From NCBI GenBank assembly GCA_965240325.2, contig OZ251243.1:310001-374000 (forward strand): a stretch of 64,000 bases of DNA, read 5' to 3'. A program made the position numbers and the translations under genes. Positions 51,101-60,406 of the stretch are shown here, piece by piece. The stretch's first letter is position 1, and each line of letters opens with the position of its first letter. The notes beneath the pieces are model-generated. The model made no database searches and was not told where the DNA came from. It saw only the letters and a list, made by a program, of their open reading frames with translations. The stretch is from Rebecca billardiae RCC1528. Its lineage: Eukaryota > Haptophyta.

Positions 51101-52626
51101 ACAGCGCGGCTGCAACTGCGGAGCAGAGCATGCCGGCGATCACGCGCTCCGCCGTCATCAGCGCCTCGGCGTCCGCGCGCGCGCGCACCGTCCGCGCGCA
51201 CCGCCCCAGGCACGCGGAGACGAGCGCGCACGCCAGCGTGCCGCCGGCGCCGAGCGCGGGCGGCAGCAGCATTGGTCCGGCCCAGACACGCGGCGCGGCC
51301 GCCGCCGCCGCCGGTGCCACTCGGCCGCCCGCCGCCGCCTCCGCGTGCGTGCTCACCACGCTCGCGGCGATCAGCATGGCGGAGCAGGTGGCCCCGAGCC
51401 GAGCGCTCAGCAGGATCAGCGCGTGCCCGGCGCCGCTGGTCGCGTGCTCGCCGACGAGGGCGGCGATGAGGGCAGGCGCGCGCGGGTCGGGGCCCGAGCC
51501 GGGCGTGGGCAGCGAGGCTGCTGAGCTGCTGGCCGCCTCCGCGCCGCGCGCCGCGCCCAGCCGCAGCAGCTCGGCGCGCGCGACGCGCCGCGCCGCCACG
51601 GCCGCGCCGCTCGCCAGCGGCCCAGCCCCCGTGTGCACGAGGGCGCTCACCAGCGCGCCGCCCAGTGCTAGGCCCGCGCTCGCGTAGGCAAGATGGGTCG
51701 CCGAGCTGCGCGCGGCGCTCTGGGCCGCCTGCTGCGCTGCCGCCGGCGCGAGCTCGGACGCCGCCGCGCCGCCTCCCAGCGCCGCGTACCCGCCTCTAGA
51801 CAGGCCCCAGCCTGCTCTGTAGTCATCCGCGCCGTGGCCCGAACCGGCGGCCATGCTGATCGGGGCTGCCATGCTGATCGGGGCGGCGGCGCCAGTCCGG
51901 TAGTGCAGGTGCAGGACTCCGAGCGTGGCGCAGAGGCCGAGGAGCTCGAGCGCGGAGGTGGCGAAGGCGGTGATCGCGCCGCCTTGCGCGGCGGCGGCGA
52001 GCGCGGGCGCGAGGCCCGCCTGCGCCTGCAGCGCGCTGCGGGACGCAGAGGCCGTGGCGGCACGGAGGCCTACCAGCGCGCACGCGCTGCCGACCGCGAC
52101 GCCGACGCCAACCGCGGCGCCCTGCAGCACGCCGCACGCCCAGCCGCCGTCGCTGTACACCCCGACGAGCACGACCAGCGCGAGGCTGAGCAGCGCGCTC
52201 GCCGGCAGCACGTGCAGCGCCTGCACGCCGAGGTGCGCGCGCTCGGCCTCGCTCAGTGCGTAGCTCGCATCCCACACCTGCGCGGCGGCCGATCGGCGGG
52301 CGAGCGACGGCGGCGCGAAGGGCGGTGTGACACGGCGGGGACGGCGCGCGCGCACGAGAGGCGCCCGCGCACGGCGAGCGGCGCGCGCGCGGCGGCGCGC
52401 GCGCCCGTCGGGCGCCCCGAGCGCGCGCGGCGCCTCTCACCCGCTGCCGCACGTCCACGTCCGGAGCGAGGGACGAGTGGATGCCGGCGTCGCTCGTGGG
52501 GTCGTTCTCGATGAGCGAGAGCTGCCAGTACCGCCACCCCGTGTACAGCGCCGCGGCGAGCATCGCGCACACCAGCAGGGCCGCGACGGCGCCGGGCGCG
52601 AGTGCCTGAGGCTGATGCGACGGCAT
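48174..52626 (-). CDS. H+-translocating pyrophosphatase homologue lacking the catalytic acidic motifs (4 exons)
   Basis: Exons (minus) 52626-52441, 52277-51040, 50809-50588 and 49368-48174 give about 946 aa in one frame, with three GT-AG introns. The membrane-pyrophosphatase framework is visible in order: ARSALQAQAGLAPALAAAAQ with GGAITAFATSALELLGL; DPRAPALIAALVGEHATSGA; HGALCVLCGIWAGVLVAAVA; RTHALHAAAATAGSAAAAHA; VGATVPLLLASGLLRAHESA; AALVAFGATTTAAVWDGASA. True M-PPases bind Mg-PPi through conserved Asp/Glu/Lys motifs (DVGADLVGKVE, DNVGDNVGD, DAYGPxSDNAGG, GDTxGDPxKDTxGP). Here these read SGAAVAARRVARAE (about residue 285), ALVGEHATSGAG (about 332), AAHAALAASARSAHAIS (about 570) and AEVACVMRCALGPP (about 897). 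About 14-16 membrane helices remain. It is intact, so more likely a pseudoenzyme with a structural or new role than a dead gene. Confidence 0.8.
49604..50240. repeat. 7-bp minisatellite (CGCCGTG)n, about 91 copies
   Basis: Nearly perfect head-to-tail repeat of the 7-mer CGCCGTG over about 637 bp, with one CGCTGTG variant near 50227. It lies inside intron 3 (49369-50587) of the pyrophosphatase-like gene. Because 7 is not a multiple of 3, every plus frame encodes the same heptapeptide APCAVRR, and every minus frame encodes one heptapeptide too, so all six frames are open. Confidence 0.97.
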
Positions 52627-53344
52627 CGCGATCTCGCCCTGCGCGGCCGCTGCTTCGGTCCTCGCTCGCCTCTGCTAGCTCTCCAGCCGTCCTGGTCAGT
52701 GCCGAAACCGAGGAGTGACGACCAGACGACGTCCGACGACGACGACGAGGGCTGGGCAACTCCGCTTCCGAATTCACTCAGAAAGCTGTGGATGTGAGCG
52801 CTCTTTTTGCGTGTATTGCCATATGTTTTGGGCACTTTTGCCACACAATCATGCTGGCATCGCAACTTCGTCGCGTGACGCGTTCGACTACCGCGGATCA
52901 GCAGTTCAGCACGGTCCCAACTCGTTGAGATCGGTGCCGTGTGACGAGACGAGCGTACCTCTGCGCACTGCCGCGATGCCGCCACCGGGACTGTCGCCGG
53001 AACAAGCTTTGCGCGATGCAAAGCCGTTATGATGCGCCTTACGTAGTTTCAGTTTGTCCCGCGTTCTGAGGAGTGTCTGCGGGCACACGGACTCGAGGGC
53101 ACGTGGCTCAATCCGACAAGCTGCCTGCCTTCACGGCAGGAGCTGGGCAGCCGGGCACGGGCCCAGAAGCGCCCGAACACTTTGCACGAGCGCGGGCAAG
53201 CCCGCCCGTCGCGCGCCAGATCGGCCGCAGCCGTGATGAAGACTCGAGAGCCGCCCGAGCAGACCGCTGCTATCCGAGCGACACGTCTCGAGCGCGCTGG
53301 AACCCAGGCCGCAGCCCGCCGGTCTGCGGGTCTGCGTGCGGGCT
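52627..53344. other. Intergenic spacer
   Basis: Between the pyrophosphatase-like gene start and the 3' end of the small plastid-type gene, both on the minus strand. It contains one inverted repeat (ctgccttcacggcag at about 53127-53141) and no recognisable gene. Confidence 0.5.
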
Positions 53345-53626
53345 CTACTGGCCGACGATGGTGAAATCAGGCGTGTCCTTCACGAGCGACATGGGGTCCA
53401 CGGCGTACGGCGGCGGCTTGCGGTTCTTGTCCGCGAGCGAGTGCTTCTTTGGGCGGCGGTCCGTGTGCTTCTTGGTCGCCTTCTTGTTGACGTGGTGCGC
53501 CATCTCGACGGCGAGCGGGCGGACGGCCGATCGGCCGACGCAGCGCGACGTGTGCGCCGCGGGTGCGAACGCAGCCGCGCCTGCGAGCGCGCAGAGGAGC
53601 ACGAGAAGCCGCAGCACCGACGCCAT
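53345..53626 (-). CDS. Small basic protein with plastid-type leader
   Basis: Single exon of 93 aa from the ATG at 53626. The leader MASVLRLLVLLCALAGAAAF followed by APAA is a signal peptide with Phe just after the predicted cleavage site (AxAFAP), the hallmark of bipartite plastid targeting in algae with red-type secondary plastids. After a Ser/Arg transit-like stretch to about residue 40, the mature part is very basic (HVNKKATKKHTDRRPKKHSL, then ADKNRKPPPYA) and ends DTPDFTIVGQ. Size and charge suggest a plastid ribosomal or RNA-associated protein, but I cannot name the family. An in-frame ATG at 53659 would put 11 residues before the leader. It lies 262 bp from the divergent RTEL1 start. 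Confidence 0.65.
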   Translation of the reverse strand: MASVLRLLVLLCALAGAAAFAPAAHTSRCVGRSAVRPLAVEMAHHVNKKATKKHTDRRPKKHSLADKNRKPPPYAVDPMSLVKDTPDFTIVGQ

Positions 53627-53888
53627 CTCCTCCACGTGCTGATGAAGCACAGCAAGCACCGGCCGCGAAGGCGCAGCGCTCCTCTCAAGCGTGGGCCACG
53701 AGATCAGCCGAGGGCAGTCCGGAAGCTTCTTTCAGCACGCAGTGGTCCGGTTGGGCTGTGCCGGTGGGTCCGGAGTTCCGGGCAGCCAGCGGCCAGGCGC
53801 GCGGTGGCGAGCGGAGGCCCAGCGGGAGAGCGCGAAGTCGTTGGCCGCGCGCGCTCTCACATCGCGCCGCGGGCCCGCGAGGCGCGGC

Positions 53889-54856
53889 ATGCCGCAGTAC
53901 CACTTCGGCGCGGTGACCGTCGACTTCCCGTACGACGCGTACGACTGCCAGGTCGTGTACATGCGCAAGGTCGTGGAGGCGCTGCAGGAGTGCTCGAACG
54001 CGCTGCTCGAGAGCCCGACCGGGACGGGCAAGACGCTCTGCCTGCTGTGCGCGACGCTCGGCTGGCGGCAGGCGATGCTCGAGGGGCGCGCGCAGCCGCT
54101 GCACGTGGGCGCCGCCGCGCACGCCGCGCTGCCGCCGCCGCCCGGCGCCGACGGCGGTGCGCGCGCCGACGCGGCGTCCGGCTGCGGCGGCTGCGGCTGC
54201 GGCGGCGCCGCCGACGCGGCGGCGCGGCGCGCGACGCCGCGCATCGTGTACGCGAGCCGCACGCACAGCCAGCTGGCGCAGGTGGTGAGCGAGCTGCGCC
54301 GCACGAGCTACCGCCCGAAGATGTGCGTCTTCGGCGCGCGCGACCAGTCGTGCGTGCACCCGGAGGTGTCCGAGCTCCGAGGCATGGCGCTCACGCATGC
54401 GTGCCAGGCGCTCACCAAGGCGGGCGGGTGCAAGTACCACGCGAACCTGATGCGGCAGAAGGCGTCGCCGCACGGCGTGCCGGTGCACCCGGGCATCCTC
54501 GACATCGAGGAGTTCGGCGCGCTCGCCAAGTCGAAGGAGCTCTGCCCCTTCTACTACGCGCGCGAGCTGCAGGGAGATGCCGATCTCGTGTTTGTTCCGT
54601 ATAACTATTTGATCGACCCGAAGGTGCGCTCGGCGCTGGGGCTGAGCTCGGCGCGCGACGTGCTGATCTTCGACGAGGCGCACAACATCGAGCGCGTCTG
54701 CACCGACGCGGCGAGCATCGAGATCACCTCCACCACGCTCGCGCACGCCGTCGGCGAGGTGGACCGGTGCGTTCGCATCGCCGAGCGGGAGCGCGGCGCG
54801 GGCGGCGCGGCGGGGGACGCGGCCGCCGACGCCGACGCGGTGCTCGGCGGCGCGGC

Positions 54857-54890
<34 letters not shown>

Positions 54891-57800
54891 GTGCTGCTGC
54901 CCATGCACGTGCTCGGCGGGCTCAAGAAGCTGCTCCTCAATCTCGAGCGGGAGATCTGCGCGCTGCCGCTCAGCCCCCGTGACGGCACGCTCACACGGCC
55001 GGGCGGCGCGCTCGCCGAGCTGCTGGCGCGCGTCGGCGTGACGGCGCAGACGCGCGACGAGCTGCTCGGCGCGCTGAGCAAGGCGACGCAGATGCTCGCG
55101 GGCGCGATGCAGCACGTCGGCGGGCTGCAGTCCAGCGGGCTGCACGCGCTCGCCGACGCGGTGCGCGTGGTGCTCGGCGGCGACCACGACTCGGCCGACT
55201 TCAAAGTGCATGTGAGCGCGGGCGCCGAGGGCGGCGGCGGCGGCGGCGGCGGCGGGTACGGCGGCGGGCGGGGCGGCGGCGGCGGCTCGGAGCGCGGCGC
55301 GCCGGCGCGCACGCTCGCGTACTGGTGCCTCAACCCGGGCGTCGCGATGCTCGAGCTCGTCAAGGCGTCGTCCGCCCATTCGCTCATCCTCACGTCGGGC
55401 ACGCTCTCCCCGCTGCCCTCTTGCGCGTCCGAGCTGAGGCTGCCGTTTCGGGTGCGGCTGGAGAACGAGCACGTGATCGGGGCGGGGCAGGCGCTGGTGG
55501 CGGTGGTGAAGCGCGGGCCCGCCGGCGCGCCGCTCAACTCGAGCTACGCCAACCGCTCCACCGCCGCGTACCTCTCCGACCTGGGCAACGCCGTCGTCAA
55601 CTTCTCGAGGCTCGTCCCAGACGGGATGCTGGTGTTCTTCCCGTCGTATGCGGCGCTGGAGGAGGCGGTGCGGCACTGGCAGGGGCGCGGTGGCGGCGGG
55701 GGCGGCGCGGGGGCCGCCGGCGCGGACGGCGCGGACAGCGTGTGGCGCCGGCTCGCGCGCTTCAAGCACGTGGTCGTCGAGCCGCGCGGCTCGCAGGCCG
55801 CGCTGAACGGCGCGTGCGCCGAATTCAACGCGGCGCTCGACTCCGGCCGTGGGGCAGTGTTTCTGGCGGTGTGCCGCGGCAAGCTGAGCGAGGGGATCGA
55901 CTTTGCGGACCGCGCGGGGCGCGCGGTCGTGGTGACGGGCCTGCCGCTCCCGCCGTTCAAAGACCCGAAGGTCGCTCTCAAGCGACAGTACCTGGACGAG
56001 CGGCGCCGAGCGCACGCGCGCGGCGCGGCGGGCGCGGCGCACGGCGGCGCGGCGCGCGGCGGCGCGTGCGCGGACGCGTGCGCGGAGAGCCCGCTGAGCG
56101 GCGAGGAGTGGTACACGCAGCAGGGCATGCGCGCGATCAACCAGGCCGTCGGCCGCGTCATCCGACACCGCCACGACTACGGCGCCGTCCTGCTCTGCGA
56201 CGAGCGCTTCGAGCAGCCGCGCTTCCGAGCGGCGCTCTCCCACTGGCTGAGGCCGGCGCTGCGCGTGTGCTCGTCATTCGGCGAGGTGAGCGGCGCGCTC
56301 GCGGGCTTCTACAAGGCGCAGCGCGCGCGCGAGGCGGCGGGCGGCGGCGGGTGCGGCAAGCCCAGGCCGCCGCCCGAGCACGCCGCGCCCGACGCCGCCG
56401 CCGCCGCCGCGCTCGAGCCCGGCGCGGCCGCGCCGCCGCCCAGCCTCGGCGCCGTGCGATCCGTTGCCCATCCCGACACTTTTTGCGGAGGCGGCGGCAC
56501 GGCCGTGGCGCTCGTGGAGCAGCTCGCGCGCGCGCGCGGCGCGGGGCAGCTCGGCGCGCCGCACGAGCGCGCGCCGCTCACGCTGCAGGGCGTGCTCGCC
56601 GCGAGCAACAGCGCCGCGCAGGGCGTGGGCGGCGCGCAGCGGCCGCCGCTGCCGCCGCCGCCGCAGCAGCAGCAGCAGCAGCCGCACCGCGCGGCGGGCG
56701 GCTTGGCGGGCGGGCTGGGTGGCGGCAGGAGCGGCGGCGAGCCCACGCCCGAGCCGCGCGCCGCGTGCGACGGCAGTGCGTACACTGCGCTGCGCCGCGC
56801 CAAGCTCGCGCAAACGCGCGAGCAAGCCGCAGCAGCCACAACCGCCGCCGCCGCCGCCGCCGTGCCCGCGGCCGGTGCGCTCACGCCGCCGGCGGGCGGC
56901 GCTCAGCGCGCGGCGCGCGGCGCGTGCGCGGGCGTCGAGAGCGTGCCGCTTGACCCGGACACGCCGGAGGAGGAGGAGGAGCCCGCGCGCGCGGAGCGGC
57001 GCGCGGCGGCCGCGGCGGCCGCTCCCGCCTCTGCGGCAGCGGCGGCCGGCGGCGCGGCGGGTGGCGACAGCGGCGGCGGGTGGCGGCAGCGTTCGCACGC
57101 GCCGCCGGGCGGCGGCGCGCCGGCCGTTCCGCGCCCGCCCGGACTCAACGTCAAGCTGTGGGTCGGGCTGCAGGGCGCGCTCGGCGGCGCCGAGCTCGGC
57201 GCACTGGCAGCGCTGCTCGGCCGCGCGCGCCATCTCGAGCTGAGCGCAGCGGCAGCGGCAGCAGCAGCGGCAGCGCCGGCCGCAGCGCCGGCCGCCGCCG
57301 CAGCAGCAGCCGCCGCCGCCGCCGCAGCAGCAGCAGCAGCAGCAGCAGCAGCACCGGCGGCGGTGCCTGTGGCGGCCGGCGGCGACGGCGTCCGCGGCGG
57401 CGCGCGCTCCGCAGCCCACGGCCCCGCGCCGCGCGGCGCGCCCGAGCCCGCGCCCAGCGCTGGGCGCGCCGCCGAGCCCGCCGCAGAGGCGTCCGCCATC
57501 GCTCGCGGACTTTTTGCCCTCCTCCGGACGCCCGCGGCGCGCCGGCCGCTCCTGGAGCAGCTGGGCGCGGGCGCGCACCTCCCGCTCGCAGTGCGCGAGC
57601 GGCTGCGCGCGCTCTCGCAGCGCGAGGGGGCAGCGGCGCCCGCCAACCGGCCCGCTGCCGGTGCCGCCGACGCGGGCTCGGCGGACAAGGCCGCGGCCAG
57701 CGCGCGCTTCCTCGAGGGGGTCAAAGCTGAACTGAGCCGAGACGAGTACGCGCGAATGAAGGCGCTGCTGCTCCGCGCGCGCAGGCCCAGGCAGCCCGCG

Positions 57801-58103
57801 CTCGCGCCGGCGGCGGCGGGGGCGGCGTGCGGCGGCGGCGGTCCGGAGGCGGAGGCGGAGGAGGCCGCTGAGCTCGCCGCCGCCCTGCACGCTCTCTTTG
57901 CGCCCTACCCGAGCTGGCGAGCCCAGCTGCGCTCCGTGCTGCCCAAGCGGCTGCGCGCGCCCTTCGATCGGCTGGGCGGCGGCGGCGCGGGCGCGGGCTC
58001 GACCGGCCAGACGGCCGGCCGCCGGCCGAGGCCGACGGTGGAGTACGAGGGCGCACCAGGCGGCGACGGGGCGCGGCCGAGCAGCAAGCGCGCAGCAAGA
58101 TGA
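53889..58103 (+). CDS. RTEL1: RTEL1-type Fe-S DNA helicase
   Basis: Single exon of 1404 aa. The ATG at 53889 gives the family start YHFGAVTVDFPYDAYDCQVV. Helicase features of the XPD/FANCJ/RTEL1 group are in order: Walker A SPTGTGKT (42-49), motif Ia RIVYASRTHSQLAQVV, Fe-S cysteines among C146, C155, C172, C181 and C219, DEAH at 262-265, LILTSGTLSPL, VFFPSYAALEE, GKLSEGIDFADRAGRAVVVT and the arginine-finger motif QAVGRVIRHR near 750. The GVTVDFP start and TGTGKTLCLLC pick RTEL1 over FANCJ or XPD. RTEL1 unwinds D-loops, T-loops and G-quadruplexes to protect telomeres and limit recombination. The C-terminal third holds two harmonin-like helical segments (AIARGLFALLRTPAARRPLL, FLEGVKAELSRDEYARMKAL) amid Ala/Gly tracts. 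Insertions of poly-Gly sit at about 315-335 and 450-475. It is intron-free, unlike most neighbours of similar size. Confidence 0.92.
57244..57360 (+). repeat. GCA/GCC poly-alanine tract in RTEL1
   Basis: Run of gca, gcg and gcc codons giving an almost pure Ala stretch with a few Pro, between the two harmonin-like segments of the RTEL1 C terminus. Likely length-variable. Confidence 0.9.
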
Positions 58104-58227
58104 CACCAGCACCTGTAGACTAAGACTACTGTACAGTACATACCAGGCTGAGACTGTACACAATGGTATGTAGCCCTCGGCCATTTCGGACTCAGCGCAA
58201 GCGATTTCACCGCCGAGCCGTGCCACC

Positions 58228-60156
58228 ATGTGGCCCGCGCTCGCGGCGGGTGCGCTGTTCGCGCTCGCGGCGGACGGCATTCTCCACGGCGCGCGGGACG
58301 ACGCGCCGCCGCCGATGCCCCTCGCCCACCGCGTCGGCGAGAGCAGCCGGCCGCAGCCCAACTGCTCCATCGTCATCGACCGGCACAACCACAAGACGGG
58401 CGGCACGACGATGCGCGACATCTTCCTGCACAACATGCACGCGGGCGCGTGCCTGTACTGGGGGTACGGCCCGGCGGCGGACATGTGGGAGCGCTTCCTG
58501 GCGTACCTCGAGGCGAGCCCGCCCGACGGCGCCACCCTCTTCCGCATGTGCATCGAGGCGCACTTCCGCGTGAGCTACTTTGAGCGATCGGTGCCGAGGC
58601 TCGCGGCTGTGCGCGCCGCTGCGGCGCAGCGCGGGTGCACGCTGACGCTGGTGACGCGCTTGCGCGAGCCGCTGTCGTTCTACCTCTCGTACTACCGCTG
58701 GGCCATCATGGGCCGGCAGCGCGCGGCCCTCGAGTGCGAGCGCGCGCGCGCCGAGGGCGGGCACCGGACGGCCAACATGCCGCCTGGGCTGAGCTGTCCG
58801 CCCGAGCCGCAGCCCGAGGGGCTGGCGGCCGAGTGGGCGTGGGGGCGCGACTTCACGGAGTGGGCGCGGCGCACGCCGAACCTGCAGTCCCGCCTCCTCC
58901 TCGACGCCGGCGCGTCGCGCTGCGTCGAGCAGCCGCACCGGCCCGGCTGCGCGGCCGAGCGCGCGCGCGGCGCCGGCGGGTCATTTGGCAGCCCGGAGCG
59001 CGCGCGGCTGCACTCGATGCTCGAGCGCTTCGACGTGGTGGGCACGACGGAGGCGTTCGACGCGCAGCTGCTGCTCGTGCAGCAGCGCACGGGGCTCCCC
59101 GACGTGCGCTACGCGCGCGCCTCGCCCAGCTTCCGCTACCTGCCGCCGGGCGAGCCGCCGCTGCCGCTCGACCACCCGAGCGTCTGCGCCAACCACTCCG
59201 CGTGCGTGGCGCTCGTGCAAGCGGTCGCGCCGTACGACCACGAGCTGTACGCGCGGTTCGGCGCGGGGCTCGACGCGCGCGCGGCGGAGGCGCTGGGCGG
59301 CGAGGCCGCGCTCCACTCGCGCCTCTCGCGGCTGCGCGAGCGCGTGCGCGCGCTCGAGGCGCTCAGGAGAGCGCTGGACGAGGACGCGAGCGCGCGCGAC
59401 GCGGCGCAGCGCAGACGGCAGGCGTGGCGCGTGGCGCGGCAGCAGGCGCGGGGGCAGCGGCCGCACGGGCCGAAGCAGCCGCGCGCGCCGAGCGAGGCGC
59501 CGCCGGCCGTGCCCCTCGGGCCGTGGGCGTACCACCCGTCCACGCGCTCGCAGGTCTCGCTCCGGCGCGTGTGCCGGCTGCACAAGTCCACGCCGCCCGC
59601 GCGCGCGCGCTCGTCCTCGCCGCCCGCAGGCGCAGACGGCAGCGGGCGCGGCGGGGGCGGTGCGGGCCGTGAGGCCGTCGGCGCCCAGCAGGCTCCGCAT
59701 GGGGCGGGCGACGGTTATGCGCGCGGCGGGACCGCGTGCATGCCCGTGCCGGCGGCGGTGGCCCGCATCTGGCAGCAGGAGATTTCTCGCAAGACGCAGA
59801 GGCCGGCGCGTAACGGTTTAAGTAACGGCGTGGTGCTCTCGATGGAAGAGAGCTCGCCGCGGCTGGACACTGTCCGGGCGTTTGCCACGTGGGCGAGGGG
59901 GCACCGTGGGGTTGTGATGGCGGCGGAGCTGCCCCTCGTCCCGCCGGCGTGCCCGGAGCATGCTGCTGCCGGCGGCATTGAGCAGCGGCTTGGCGCGCCG
60001 CTGCCGAGAGCGGGACGAGACGCTGCCAACGTGAGCGCGGACGCCGAAGGCCCCGGGGCCGGGCACGGCGGGCTGTCCGATGAAGTGACCAATGCCCGTC
60101 GGCTCGGTGCGGCAGCGACGAACAAACTGCTGCTGTGTTTGCCAGGCGGCGGCTGA
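58228..60156 (+). CDS. Secreted or Golgi sulfotransferase, third in the window
   Basis: Single exon of 642 aa from the ATG at 58228 (MWPALAAGALFALAADGILH, a short signal peptide or anchor). The PAPS 5'-phosphosulfate loop is DRHNHKTGGTTMRDIFLHNM (residues 51-70), the KTGGT form of Golgi carbohydrate sulfotransferases. The 3'-phosphate region is TLTLVTRLREPLSFYLSYYR (about 137-156). A later RFDVVGTTEAFDAQLLLVQQ segment (near 268) is also seen in algal sulfotransferases. The domain ends near residue 350; a helical Arg/Ala region and a tail of about 200 residues with little structure follow, so the true end could be shorter if an unseen intron exists. The function would be sulfation of a secreted glycan or protein, acceptor unknown. 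It follows RTEL1 by 124 bp on the same strand but is functionally unrelated. Confidence 0.78.
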   Translation: MWPALAAGALFALAADGILHGARDDAPPPMPLAHRVGESSRPQPNCSIVIDRHNHKTGGTTMRDIFLHNMHAGACLYWGYGPAADMWERFLAYLEASPPDGATLFRMCIEAHFRVSYFERSVPRLAAVRAAAAQRGCTLTLVTRLREPLSFYLSYYRWAIMGRQRAALECERARAEGGHRTANMPPGLSCPPEPQPEGLAAEWAWGRDFTEWARRTPNLQSRLLLDAGASRCVEQPHRPGCAAERARGAGGSFGSPERARLHSMLERFDVVGTTEAFDAQLLLVQQRTGLPDVRYARASPSFRYLPPGEPPLPLDHPSVCANHSACVALVQAVAPYDHELYARFGAGLDARAAEALGGEAALHSRLSRLRERVRALEALRRALDEDASARDAAQRRRQAWRVARQQARGQRPHGPKQPRAPSEAPPAVPLGPWAYHPSTRSQVSLRRVCRLHKSTPPARARSSSPPAGADGSGRGGGGAGREAVGAQQAPHGAGDGYARGGTACMPVPAAVARIWQQEISRKTQRPARNGLSNGVVLSMEESSPRLDTVRAFATWARGHRGVVMAAELPLVPPACPEHAAAGGIEQRLGAPLPRAGRDAANVSADAEGPGAGHGGLSDEVTNARRLGAAATNKLLLCLPGGG

Positions 60157-60406
60157 TATTATTCGTCTCATCACTCGTTCCGCGTTCGTATACTGCAGTT
60201 GACGTACGAGTCTCCAGCACGGCGACAGCTGACACCTGCTGACACCGCGCGCACCGGCGGCGCGGCTCGCTGCCTCGCAGCGTCGCCGAGTGAGTGGGCA
60301 GGCAGTGTGACTCAGTGAGACTGACTGTTTGGGCCGCAGTGGGCAAGCTGCAAGCCAGAATGAATCGTCAAGCAGCGCAAGGAATCAAACCACCCGCCGC
60401 ACCAGC

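Noticed and set aside
49476-51524. Very long frames on both strands made of APCAVRR or TAHGARR repeats
   Set aside because: They come from the 7-bp minisatellite, which is open in all six frames, and lie in an intron of the pyrophosphatase-like gene.
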